From assembly GCA_963820095.1 (NCBI GenBank), contig CAWFZA010000012.1, positions 62,001 to 126,000 of the forward strand: 64,000 nt of DNA, given 5' to 3'. Numbering within the stretch: position 1 is the stretch's first letter; each line of letters opens with the position of its first letter. A program made the position numbers and the translations under genes. The stretch comes from Roseiarcus sp963820095 (lineage in GTDB: Bacteria > Pseudomonadota > Alphaproteobacteria > Rhizobiales > Beijerinckiaceae). This document shows positions 8,105 to 16,550 of the stretch, one piece after another. The notes beneath the pieces are model-generated. The model was given only the letters and a program-made list of their open reading frames with translations, was not told where the DNA came from and ran no database searches.

Positions 8105-9291
8105 CTACTTCACCATCACCCAGGTCGGCTGAAGAAGCGGATAGGCAATCAGTCCGACCACGGCCGTGGCAGCGATCAGCATCGGGATTGCTGACCTTCC
8201 AGCGGAACAAGACAGCGAGCGACGCCAGACCGATGAGCGCCGTCAGCCAATCGCCGATCGCGATGCGGCCGAGCAGTACGCAGGCCCCAAGAATGGTGCC
8301 GATCGCCGCCCCATAGGCGCCCTTCACGAAGCCCTGAACGTTCGGGATTGGCGCGATGTCGGGCGAGAATCGGCGCCGCGATCAGCACCAAAATGAACGA
8401 AGGCAGGAAGATGCCGATTGTCGAGACCAGCGAACCCCAAAAGCCCGCGACGAGATAGCCGACGAAGGTCGCGGTGATGACAACCGGGCCGGGGCTGATC
8501 ATGCCGATGGCGACGGCGATCAGGAACTGGCGCTCATCGAGCCATCCGTAGTCGCGTACCAGGCCCTGCTCCAGGAACGGCACGATCACGAGGCCGCTGC
8601 CGAAGGTGAGCGAGCCCGCCTTGAGGAAAAACAGCAGAAGCTTCCCCAGGGTCGAGCCGCTCGCGACTGGCGCGACTGGCGCCATCGCGCCGAGCGGCGC
8701 GGCGACAGCGAGCGTTGTCGGGCGTCGCAAGAAACCGAGCGGTGTCCCGTAGTATAGAATTCCGACCACGCCAGCGCCGATGAAGAGCAGCGCGACCTCG
8801 GCGCGCAGGACTATCGTGACGACGAAACAGACGGCCGCAATCGCCCATTGCAGCCAATCCTCCATGCCAAGTTTGGCCAGCCGCCAGCACGAATGCAGAA
8901 TGAGAGCGATGACGGCTGGGCTGACGCCATAGAAGATCGCGGTCACGGGCTTCAGGTCGCCAAGGTAGACGTAAAGGGCGCCAAGGGCCGCAACGATCAC
9001 GAAGTTCGGCAGGATGAAGGCCCAGCCGCCTGCCCAGGCGCCCCAGAACCCGGCGCGCAAGTAGGAGATGTAAACGCCAACCTGGATCGCCAGCGGCCCC
9101 GGCAGCGATTGGCATATCGCGATCGCCTCGCGCATCTCATCTTTCGTCAGCCAGCCGCGCTCGTCCGCCAGTTCGCGCCCCATCTGACCGACCAGCGCGA
9201 CCGGGCCGCCAAAGCCGAGCAGGCCAAGGCGCAGAAAGTAGCGCACGACCTCTACGATCCGATCGCGCGATCCTTCAGAGGGGTTTGCCAT
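8105..9291 (-). pseudogene. chrA: Chromate transporter ChrA, two frameshifts
   Basis: Membrane exporter of the CHR family, about 395 residues if repaired. Conserved parts: FGGPVALVGQMGRELADERG, the SLPGPLAIQVGVYI motif and its second-half counterpart ISPGPVVITATFVGYL, the two-domain repeat typical of long-chain ChrA. The frame breaks near 8347 (after ARHRANP) and again near 8187 (after RWKVSNP); removing one C at each site restores VQGFVKGAYGAAIG and then PMLIAATAVVGLIAYPLLQP up to a TAG at 8105–8107. Both breaks lie in an identical CAATCCCGA. It follows the DUF1259 gene by 22 bases, probably in the same operon. Whether it is inactive or mis-sequenced is open. Confidence 0.85.
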
Positions 9292-9313
9292 CTTGAGAGC
9301 GCCAAGTAGGGGA

Positions 9314-10207
9314 TCAGTTTTGCGCGACGTTGAGTGTCTTCAACGCCGCGCCAAGGCCATTCGCGAGTTTCACGGCGTCATCGTTGGCCCAGAAGTGAAT
9401 GAAGAACGCGCGCGGCTCTTCGCCGACCATGTGATTGTGGATGGCGGTCACCTCGATCCCGTTGTCGCGCAGCGCGGTGATGAGCGGATTCACTTCGCTC
9501 GATAGCGCGACGAAATCTCCGGTGATCGCCGCCTTGCCGCCGCCGGTCGGCTGGAAGTTGATCCCGATCGCCGTCCCCATTGCGCCGGGGACACCCATCC
9601 CGTCCATCTTGATGCTGTCGCCGCGCGGGATGCCGAACTGATAGACGCCCCCGTTCGCCTTGCCTTTGTGGCCGATCGCCGCATCGACCTTCGCCGTGTC
9701 GAAATCGATAGCCGTGTTCGCCGCCGCGGCTTCGGCCGGAGGCTTGATATCAAATGGCGTCTTGCTCTCCTCCAGAGCGGCGCGCACGAGTCGAGCAAGC
9801 TGAGCGGGGTCGCCGGTCCCCGCGACATGCATGTAAAACGTCGGCGGATTGGCGCGCAGCAAATGGTTGTGCAGGGCGGTGACCTGAAGACCCTCGGACA
9901 GCAGCTTGCTCATCACCGGGTTGATCTCGGTTTCGGTGAGGACAAGGTCGCCCATCATCATCGACGTGTTGCCCATGGGCTCAAAAGCGATCCATCCGCC
10001 GAGGGCGAAGCCAGGTTTGAGGGCCACTCCATCGATGGAAACGTTGAGGTCGCTGCGGGGCAGCCCATAGCGGTGCACTTCGCCCGAGACCGCTCCCGTC
10101 CGGGTCAGGATCGTATCGACAACGAACCAATCAGTTTGCGCCGCCTTCGCCGGCGTGGTGAGGCCGACGATAAGAGAGATCGATGCAAGGGAAAGAGCTC
10201 GGTTCAT
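9314..10207 (-). CDS. Exported DUF1259 (LppY/LpqO-like) protein
   Basis: 297 residues with a Sec signal peptide (MNRALSLASISLIVGL, cleavage near PAKAAQ). The mature part consists of two similar halves, each ending in a histidine pair: VTALHNHLLRANPPTFYMHV and VTAIHNHMVGEEPRAFFIHF. This matches the DUF1259 (LppY/LpqO) family, whose biochemical role is not established. It sits between the ChrB-like gene (38-base gap) and chrA (22-base gap), so co-expression with chromate efflux is likely; similar neighbourhoods with chrA are known. A periplasmic binding or redox function for the His pairs is conjecture. Confidence 0.8.
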   Translation of the reverse strand: MNRALSLASISLIVGLTTPAKAAQTDWFVVDTILTRTGAVSGEVHRYGLPRSDLNVSIDGVALKPGFALGGWIAFEPMGNTSMMMGDLVLTETEINPVMSKLLSEGLQVTALHNHLLRANPPTFYMHVAGTGDPAQLARLVRAALEESKTPFDIKPPAEAAAANTAIDFDTAKVDAAIGHKGKANGGVYQFGIPRGDSIKMDGMGVPGAMGTAIGINFQPTGGGKAAITGDFVALSSEVNPLITALRDNGIEVTAIHNHMVGEEPRAFFIHFWANDDAVKLANGLGAALKTLNVAQN

Positions 10208-10245
10208 CCAGTGTTCCTTTTTGTGCGAGTCGCCCCGAGCCGCAT

Positions 10246-11073
10246 TCAGGCTTGCTTCCCTGGCTTGTTGGTGGGCCAGTTGTGGGTTTCGTCGCTGGCG
10301 TCACGAGCCCAGCGATAGAAGGCGTCATAGAGCGTCATGGCCGCCGCAAGTTGCTCGAGATCGTCGAGGTGCATCCGCGACAGGCCGAGGGAGGCGGCAA
10401 GGAGCCCAGGCGCTTCGGGCGCAAGATCAAGCCGCGCGGTGTCGGCGCCCCTCACGATCGCCGCGAGGCGATCGAGCGCTCCGTCTCGAAGCTCCAGTTC
10501 GTCGAGCATCGTGTCGAAGGTGCAGAGCTCGCCCCGGTGGCTCCAAAAAACCCCCTCGATATCGAACGGCGCGCCGTTGAACCGCTCTGCCGCCGACTGC
10601 ACTTCCGCAGGCGCGACGAAAAGGAACACGGCTTCGGGATCGACGAAGCGACGGATGAGCCAGGGACAAGCGACGCGATCGATTTTCGGTCGCGAGCGCG
10701 TCACCCAGACCGTTCGCCCCTGCGGATCGCGCGGAGGCAGTTTGCTTTCCGGCACGAGCGGCAGGCGTGCTTTCGCCCAAGCGGCATGGCCGCCGACAAG
10801 AACTTCGGCTGAGGCTGCGCCAGCGTGGCGCAGCCAAGCAGCAACGCCCTCGCTTAGCTTCTGGCCTTTGTCGCAGATAACGACAGCAGAACGCCCTGCG
10901 AATTCCGGCGCCCAGGACGATACGGTCTCATGAGGCCGGCGAATGGCGCCGGGAATGAAGCGCGGGTCAGTGGCGAAGTCCTCCCTGGTCCGCACATCGA
11001 TAAGCGCGGGGCCGCGCGGGACGCCGATCAGGCGCGCAAGCTTTTCTGTGGATATGCTGTTGAATGACGACAT
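10246..11073 (-). CDS. Chromate resistance protein, rhodanese–ChrB fusion
   Basis: 275 residues in two domains. Residues about 8–110 are rhodanese-like (PALIDVRTREDF, AVVICDKGQKLS with the candidate active Cys, GGHAAWAKARLP). Residues about 120–270 match the ChrB C-terminal domain (VWVTRSRPKIDRVACPWLIR, RFVDPEAVFLFV, GELCTFDTMLDE). ChrB-type proteins serve in chromate sensing and resistance. It is first in a leftward cluster with the DUF1259 protein and chrA. A perfect 12-base dyad lies 43 bases upstream of the ATG and may be the control site. Confidence 0.85.
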   Translation of the reverse strand: MSSFNSISTEKLARLIGVPRGPALIDVRTREDFATDPRFIPGAIRRPHETVSSWAPEFAGRSAVVICDKGQKLSEGVAAWLRHAGAASAEVLVGGHAAWAKARLPLVPESKLPPRDPQGRTVWVTRSRPKIDRVACPWLIRRFVDPEAVFLFVAPAEVQSAAERFNGAPFDIEGVFWSHRGELCTFDTMLDELELRDGALDRLAAIVRGADTARLDLAPEAPGLLAASLGLSRMHLDDLEQLAAAMTLYDAFYRWARDASDETHNWPTNKPGKQA

Positions 11074-11115
11074 AATGCGCCCTCGAATAGAAACGGGCGC
11101 GATTCTTCAGCTGTC

Positions 11116-11146
11116 GCCTCATGGGGAGATCGCTTCCCCATGAGGC
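11116..11146. promoter_or_regulatory. Perfect 12-base inverted repeat upstream of the chr cluster
   Basis: GCCTCATGGGGA at 11116–11127 is exactly complementary to TCCCCATGAGGC at 11135–11146, with a 7-base spacer. It lies 43 bases before the start of the rhodanese–ChrB gene. No T-run follows on either strand, so it is not a standard terminator. A repressor operator or a 5'-leader hairpin are both possible. Confidence 0.5.
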
Positions 11147-11336
11147 AACGATAGCCGAGCCCGCCTCCCTTTGTCAACGCGGCCGGCCGAGCCGCCAGCG
11201 CCGTCCTAACAAACATATCGGCTGTTGAGGACAAGCCGGCCGGCGGCCAACTTGCGGTCCGTGTCGAAAGCCGCGCCCGTCTTCCGAGCCTTTTCGCCGG
11301 GACCTCTCCCGTGACGGTCAACAATTCATTAATCCC

Positions 11337-12239
11337 ATGAGCGCAGACTGGAATAAACGCTTCGTTACCCACGGATGTCCGTCGATGAGCAAATTCGAAA
11401 GTTCGAGCGCCGCCTTCGATCCGCCGGCGCTCAGCTCCTCGCGTGACCTCATTGTCGTGGTCGAGCGGCCGGAAGGTCCACCTGCGGGCGAGCCACAACG
11501 GGCCGCTGCGGATAGGCCGTTCTCGTCCCGATTCCGCGTGGCCGCCGCCGCGGCGCTGGCGATCATCGTCGCGGGCGCGTTGTTCTTGGAGGACCGCCAG
11601 CAGGCGAAGGCGCTCGCTCAGCAGGCAAGCGAAAATGCAGCGCTGGCTCATACCCTCAAATCGCTGAAGGTTCGGCTCGACGCGATCGACAGTGCGATGT
11701 CGGACGCCCGTCTGGCGGACCTCCGTCAATCGGTTGGCGAGATCAGATCAGGCCTTGTTTCGGCGCGGGAGTTTAGCGGGGCCTTGGCCCAACTCTCGCA
11801 ACGGGTCGACAAGCTGGACCATGAAGCAAGCGCCCGGGTCGACAAGCTGACCGAGCACGTCGACCACGAGGCCAGCGTGCTGACGGCTGGGCTTTCCACT
11901 CGCATCGACAAGCTCGAGCAGAAGATCACCGCGCCTCCACCAGCGCCGCCGCAAGCCGCACAGGCCAAGCAGCCGCCGGCTCGTCCGAAATTCGACAACG
12001 TCGCGATGGACAGGACGAGTTCGATCGAACGGCCGAGACCGATTCTGCACGGATATGTGGTGCTCGACGCTCGCGATGACATCGCGCTCGTCGGGGGGCG
12101 TTACGGCGAACGTGAAGTCCGGCAGGGTGATTATCTCCCCGGCGCGGGACGCGTCGAGCGTATCGAACTCGGAGGTAACGGATGGATTGTCACGACGAGC
12201 GCGGGCCTGATCGCCTCTGCTGATTTTCCCCGCAACTGA
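11337..12239 (+). CDS. Single-pass membrane protein with coiled coil, function unknown
   Basis: About 300 residues (ATG at 11337; the ATG at 11385 giving MSKFESSSAAF is an alternative). A hydrophobic helix (VAAAAALAIIVAGALFL) follows a roughly 65-residue cytoplasmic part. Then comes a long heptad-rich region with repeated VDKLDHEASARVDKLTEHVD, a proline-rich linker (PPPAPPQAAQAKQPP), and a C-terminal globular unit of about 65 residues with HGYVVLDARDDIALVGGRYG and VRQGDYLPGAGRVERIEL, which resembles GspC/PilP-like beta domains only loosely. It precedes fabA by about 160 bases in the same direction. No function is assigned. Confidence 0.65.
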   Translation: MSADWNKRFVTHGCPSMSKFESSSAAFDPPALSSSRDLIVVVERPEGPPAGEPQRAAADRPFSSRFRVAAAAALAIIVAGALFLEDRQQAKALAQQASENAALAHTLKSLKVRLDAIDSAMSDARLADLRQSVGEIRSGLVSAREFSGALAQLSQRVDKLDHEASARVDKLTEHVDHEASVLTAGLSTRIDKLEQKITAPPPAPPQAAQAKQPPARPKFDNVAMDRTSSIERPRPILHGYVVLDARDDIALVGGRYGEREVRQGDYLPGAGRVERIELGGNGWIVTTSAGLIASADFPRN

Positions 12240-12370
12240 ACCGATTTATACCGCTCCACCCGCGGCGTGCGACGGCGTCCCATTCCAGGCCGTCAACCTG
12301 AGCCCAACGCGGAACGCTTTCGGTAAGCGGACGCCTGTGGTACCAAGCGGGCTTAAGGCTTCCGCGCCTG

Positions 12371-12396
12371 GCGCGGTCCCGGGGACAAGACCGCGC
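12371..12396 (+). promoter_or_regulatory. Hairpin presenting the fabA ribosome-binding site
   Basis: GCGCGGTC (12371–12378) pairs with GACCGCGC (12389–12396). The loop contains GGGGAC, the only Shine-Dalgarno-like sequence before the fabA ATG at 12399. The stem ends two bases before the start codon. Such an arrangement could tune translation of fabA; this is inferred from base pairing only. Confidence 0.4.
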
Positions 12397-12398
12397 GT

Positions 12399-12923
12399 AT
12401 GAGTGAACGGCGCACAAGCTTCAGTTATGAGGATCTCATTGCCTGCGGTCGTGGCGAGCTGTTCGGAGAGGGCAACGCGCAACTGCCTCTTCCGCCGATG
12501 TTGATGTTCGACAGGATTAGTGAGATTTCCGAAACCGGCGGCGCGAACGGCAAGGGAGAAGTCCGAGCCGAGTTCGACATCAAGCCCGATCTCTGGTTTT
12601 TCAGTTGCCATTTCAAGGGTGATCCGGTGATGCCGGGATGTCTTGGCTTGGATGCGCTTTGGCAATTGACCGGCTTCTTCCTCGGATGGCTTGGGTTGCC
12701 CGGACGAGGACGAGCCCTTGGGGTAGGCGAGGTCAAGTTCGCCGATCAGGTGCTGCCGACGATCAAGAAGGTCGTCTACGGCGTGGACATGAAGCGCGTC
12801 TTCAAGGGGAAGTTGGTCCTCGGTGTCGCGGACGGGTGGCTCGAGGGCGACGGCAGACGCATATATGAGGTCCACAATATCCGCGTCGGCCTGTTCAGTC
12901 CTTCGACCTCTATCTTGGCCTGA
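12399..12923 (+). CDS. fabA: 3-hydroxydecanoyl-ACP dehydratase/isomerase
   Basis: 174 residues, standard length. Cytosolic hot-dog-fold enzyme that dehydrates 3-hydroxyacyl-ACP and isomerises the C10 trans-2 product to cis-3, the branch point to unsaturated fatty acids. The catalytic His is in FFSCHFKGDPVMPG and the acidic partner in CLGLDALWQL; KVVYGVDMKRVFKGKLVLG is conserved. fabB follows after 27 bases and fabI about 110 bases later, forming an unsaturated fatty acid operon. A hairpin covers the leader just before the start. Confidence 0.97.
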   Translation: MSERRTSFSYEDLIACGRGELFGEGNAQLPLPPMLMFDRISEISETGGANGKGEVRAEFDIKPDLWFFSCHFKGDPVMPGCLGLDALWQLTGFFLGWLGLPGRGRALGVGEVKFADQVLPTIKKVVYGVDMKRVFKGKLVLGVADGWLEGDGRRIYEVHNIRVGLFSPSTSILA

Positions 12924-12950
12924 CCTAGGCCGGGCCGGGAGGGCAAGAGA

Positions 12951-14174
12951 ATGAGACGCGTCGTCGTCACCGGCATGGGCATCGTGTCGTCGATCGGCAA
13001 CAACACCCAGGAAGTGACCGCGAGCCTTCACGCCGGCAAGTCGGGGATCACGCGCGCCGATCGATTGGCGCAACTCGGCTTTCGCTCGCAAGTCCACGGA
13101 GCGCCGACGCTGCGCGCTGAAGATGTGGTTGATCGCCGGGCGATGCGTTTTCATGGCGGGGGAACGGCTTGGTGCCATGTCGCGATGGATCAGGCGATCG
13201 TCGACAGCGGTCTTGCGCCGGACGAGGTCTCGCACCAGCGGACGGGCCTCATTATGGGTTCGGGCGGTCCCTCGACACGCGCCATTGTCGAGGCCGCCGA
13301 CATCGCGCGCGCCAAGGGCCCCAAACGCGTTGGCCCGTTCGCGGTGCCGAAATCCATGTCCTCCACGGCCTCGGCTACTCTCTCGACCTGGTTCAAGATC
13401 AAGGGGTTGAGCTATTCGATCTCCTCCGCATGCGCCACATCCAATCATTGTATTGGCGCAGCCTACGAGCAGATCCTCACCAATCGACAGGATGTGATGT
13501 TCGCTGGAGGCTGCGAGGAACTCGACTGGACCTTGTCGGTCTTGTTTGATGCGATGGGGGCGCTGTCGTCCGCCTATAACGACACGCCTTCGCGCGCGTC
13601 GCGCGCCTATGACAGGAACCGGGATGGATTTGTCATTTCCGCCGGCGCGGGTGTGCTGGTGCTTGAAGAATACGAGCGGGCCAAGGCGCGAAGCGCCAAG
13701 ATTTATGGCGAGATCGCGGGTTACGGCGCAACTTCGGATGGGCACGACATGGTCGCTCCCTCCGGCGATGGCGCTGCGCGATGCATGCGCCAGGCTCTGG
13801 CGGGGATCAAAGCCCCGATCGACTACATCAATCCACACGCGACCTCGACGCCCATAGGCGATTTGAAGGAAATCGAGGCCGTCCGCGAGATCTTTGGCTC
13901 GGGCGACAAATGCCCACCGATCTCGGCGACCAAGTCGCTGACCGGACATTCTCAGGGCGCGACTGGCGCGCACGAAGCCATCTATTCGCTATTGATGATG
14001 CAGAACGGCTTTGTCTGCGAAAGCGCGCATATCGATGAGCTTGATCCCGCCGTGTCCGATATGCCGATCGTGCGCTCGCGCCTGGACAACGTGAAATTGA
14101 GGACGGCGCTGTCGAATTCGTTCGGTTTCGGCGGGACAAACGCGACGCTCGTGTTCAAGCATGTGGATGCCTGA
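12951..14174 (+). CDS. fabB: Beta-ketoacyl-ACP synthase I
   Basis: 407 residues, thiolase fold. Elongates acyl-ACP, including the cis-3-decenoyl intermediate made by FabA. The Cys-His-His triad is visible: Cys in ISSACATSNHCIGAAYE, His in INPHATSTPIGD and His in LTGHSQGATGAHEAIY, plus the glycine-rich end NSFGFGGTNATLVF. It starts with ATG at 12951 after GGGAGGGCAAGAG. Its place between fabA and fabI supports FabB rather than FabF. Confidence 0.96.
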   Translation: MRRVVVTGMGIVSSIGNNTQEVTASLHAGKSGITRADRLAQLGFRSQVHGAPTLRAEDVVDRRAMRFHGGGTAWCHVAMDQAIVDSGLAPDEVSHQRTGLIMGSGGPSTRAIVEAADIARAKGPKRVGPFAVPKSMSSTASATLSTWFKIKGLSYSISSACATSNHCIGAAYEQILTNRQDVMFAGGCEELDWTLSVLFDAMGALSSAYNDTPSRASRAYDRNRDGFVISAGAGVLVLEEYERAKARSAKIYGEIAGYGATSDGHDMVAPSGDGAARCMRQALAGIKAPIDYINPHATSTPIGDLKEIEAVREIFGSGDKCPPISATKSLTGHSQGATGAHEAIYSLLMMQNGFVCESAHIDELDPAVSDMPIVRSRLDNVKLRTALSNSFGFGGTNATLVFKHVDA

Positions 14175-14283
14175 GCCCGGATGACCTTTCCGACTCCGCG
14201 ACCAAGGTAAAATAACTCGATCCCTGCCTGTCTCCGACCCTCCCGAAGACCCGCTGGATGAGCGCCCCGCGAAGTTCGGATTG

Positions 14284-15069
14284 ATGAGCGGCAAACGCGG
14301 GTTGGTGATGGGCGTCGCGAACGATCACTCGATAGCCTGGGGCATAGCCAAGGCTTTGGCCGCACAGGGCGCGGACCTCGCGTTCACTTTCCAGAACGAC
14401 GCTCTGGGCAAGCGGGTCGCGCCGCTCGCCGCAGAGCTTGGTGCGGCGGAGCGTGTCTTTCGCTGCGACGTCGAAGACGTGACCACGGTCGACACCATGT
14501 TTTCCGAGCTCCGCTCCGTTTGGAGCAGACTCGACTTTTTGGTTCACTGCATCGGCTTCTCCGACCGCAACGAGCTCAAGGGGCGGTACGCCGACACGAG
14601 CCGCGAGAATTTCATTCGAACCATGGTCATCTCGGCGTTTTCATTCGCCGAGCTCGCCAAACGCGCCGCGCCAATGATGCCCTCGGGCGGCGCGATGCTT
14701 ACGCTTACTTTCGGCGGCTCCACGCGCGTCGTGCCGAACTACAACGTCATGGGGGTCGCGAAGGCCGCCTTGGAGGCAAGCGTGCGGTATCTGGCGGCAG
14801 ACTTCGGGCCCGAAAATATTCGCGTCAACGCCATTTCAGCCGGACCCATCCGCACTTTGGCGGGCGCGGGCATTAGCGACGCGCGTTTCATGTTCAATTT
14901 CCAGCGCGCCCATTCTCCGCTGCGGCGGACAGTCACCATTGAGAATGTCGGTGGCGCCGCCGTTTATTTGCTTTCGGGGCTCTCGGAGGGGGTGACGGGC
15001 GAGGTGCACTTCGTCGACGCGGGCTATAACATCATCTCCATGCCGCGGCCTGACGAAGTAAAGGATTGA
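14284..15069 (+). CDS. fabI: Enoyl-ACP reductase (NADH)
   Basis: 261 residues, short-chain dehydrogenase fold of the FabI type, which reduces trans-2-enoyl-ACP in each elongation round. The cofactor loop is GVANDHSIAWGIAKALAAQG and the active-site Tyr-(x6)-Lys is in YNVMGVAKAALEASVRYLA; the tail GEVHFVDAGYNI is typical. ATG at 14284 is used; a TTG three bases earlier would add one residue. It ends the fabA-fabB-fabI set. Hyphomicrobiales often keep more than one fabI, so a second copy may lie elsewhere. Confidence 0.94.
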   Translation: MSGKRGLVMGVANDHSIAWGIAKALAAQGADLAFTFQNDALGKRVAPLAAELGAAERVFRCDVEDVTTVDTMFSELRSVWSRLDFLVHCIGFSDRNELKGRYADTSRENFIRTMVISAFSFAELAKRAAPMMPSGGAMLTLTFGGSTRVVPNYNVMGVAKAALEASVRYLAADFGPENIRVNAISAGPIRTLAGAGISDARFMFNFQRAHSPLRRTVTIENVGGAAVYLLSGLSEGVTGEVHFVDAGYNIISMPRPDEVKD

Positions 15070-15164
15070 CAGTCGATATTCCGCTCGGCCCCTGAACTCC
15101 CGGTTCCGTTGGCCTGTTTTGGAGCGCCTTCTAACGCAGATCTTTTCTGTCTACGGCCCGAGGC

Positions 15165-16434
15165 ATGGTCAGAATTGACCGCAAACATCTGAGACCCTCC
15201 TTTCCGGCTGCAAGCCTTGCCTTCTTGCGCGTCTGCATTGTCGCGCTGGGACTGTCAGGGGTCGCATTTTCCGCGGGCGCCGCCGGCAAGAAATCCATCC
15301 CGCCTCCGCAGCCGACTTTCCGCGAATTCATTAACGCGCTTTGGCCGAGCGCCCAGGAGCGTGGGATTTCGCGCGCGACTTTCGACACCGCTTTTGCCGG
15401 CGTTGCGTTCGATCCAAAGGTTGTGGCCAGCGCGCAATCGCAACCCGAGTTCGTGCGTCCCATTTGGGACTACATCGCAAGCGCCGTAACGCCCGACCGC
15501 ATCGAGCGGGGTCGTGACAGAGCGCGTTCAGAAGACCTTTGGCTCGCCAAGGCCAAGGAGGCCTTTGGCGTCGACGAAGCTGTGCTCCTGGGCGTCTGGG
15601 GGATGGAGACCGATTTTGGTGGCTTTACCGGGTCGAACTCTGTCATTCAGGCTCTTGCGAAGTCTCGCCTACGTCCACTTACAGGGCGACTACTTTCGAG
15701 ACGAATTGCTCTCGGCGCTTGCCATACTCGAGGAGGGCGACATCGCTCCGTCTCTCATGCGCGGCTCGTGGGCAGGGGCGATGGGGCAGACGCAGTTCAT
15801 GCCCTCGAGCTATCTGACATACGCCATCGCCTTCCAGCGCCACGACAGACGGGATATTTGGGCGAGCGAAGCGGATGCTATCGGTTCAACCGCGAATTAC
15901 TTGGCGAAACATGGTTGGGCAAGGGACCTTCCCTGGGGTTTCGAAGTTCGGCTGCCGGCAAAATTCGCGTTGACCGCAGCCAATTCATCGTCGCCGGCGC
16001 CGTTCTCGTCGTTCGCCGCTCGCGGCGTGCGGATGGCCGGTGGTTCTCCGTTGCCGGAGGCGGGCGAAGGACGGCTGTTGATGCCTGCCGGCCTCGATGG
16101 ACCCGTCTTTCTCGTCACCAGCAACTTCGATGTGATCAAGGCCTACAACAACTCGACGGCCTACGCGCTTTCTGTCGGCTTGCTCGGCGACGCCGTGGCG
16201 AACAGCGGCGCTCTCGTCGCCCAATGGCCGGTTCACGACCGCGCGCTCACCACCGCCCAAATCCTGGGCCTGCAAGTCAAACTGAAGAAGATGGGCTATC
16301 CGGTCGGCGAGATCGACGGAAAAATTGGCGATACTCTGCGTTCGGCCGTGTCGGCCTTTCAGGAGCGCAACGGGCTTGCGCCCGACGGCTACGCCAGTCA
16401 GGCGTTATTCAGCCGGATTATCGCATTGCGATGA
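15165..16434 (+). pseudogene. Lytic murein transglycosylase with peptidoglycan-binding domain, one frameshift
   Basis: An MltB-type enzyme that cleaves the MurNAc–GlcNAc bond with formation of 1,6-anhydroMurNAc. A signal peptide (CIVALGLSGVAFSAGAAG) is followed by the catalytic region with GVWGMETDFGGFTGSN (candidate catalytic Glu) and, after a frameshift, SLAYVHLQGDYFRDELLSAL, GAMGQTQFMPSSYLTYA and a C-terminal PG-binding unit (AQILGLQVKLKKMGYPVGEI, then FQERNGLAPDGYAS). The break is near 15660, where GCGAAGTCTC has one base too many; the second frame runs to TGA at 16432–16434. The length is normal once joined. A single error in a good gene or a true mutation both fit. Confidence 0.85.
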
Positions 16435-16500
16435 CCCCCGGCGGCAAGCTTGTTTGGATGGGTACGCCATGCTAGGCGACCCGCGCGGTCCGGGTTAATC

Positions 16501-16533
16501 CAAGCGACCGCCAAGAGGCGTTCGGGTCGCTTG
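16501..16533 (+). promoter_or_regulatory. Hairpin immediately upstream of the secB ribosome-binding site
   Basis: CAAGCGACC (16501–16509) pairs with GGTCGCTTG (16525–16533), and an inner GCC/GGC pair closes a small loop. The stem ends directly before the AAGGAG ribosome-binding site of secB. There is no T-run, so an intrinsic terminator is unlikely; a translational or RNA-stability element is possible. Confidence 0.4.
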
Positions 16534-16550
16534 CAAGGAGCACTTTGAGC

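Noticed and set aside
8105..9291. Programmed frameshifting in chrA
   Set aside because: No slippery heptamer of the X XXY YYZ type and no stimulating pseudoknot seen; two shifts would be needed in one gene. Sequencing error or mutation is simpler.
12246..13973. 575-codon reverse-strand frame over fabA and fabB
   Set aside because: Shadow of two well-supported genes; no motifs and no ribosome-binding site.
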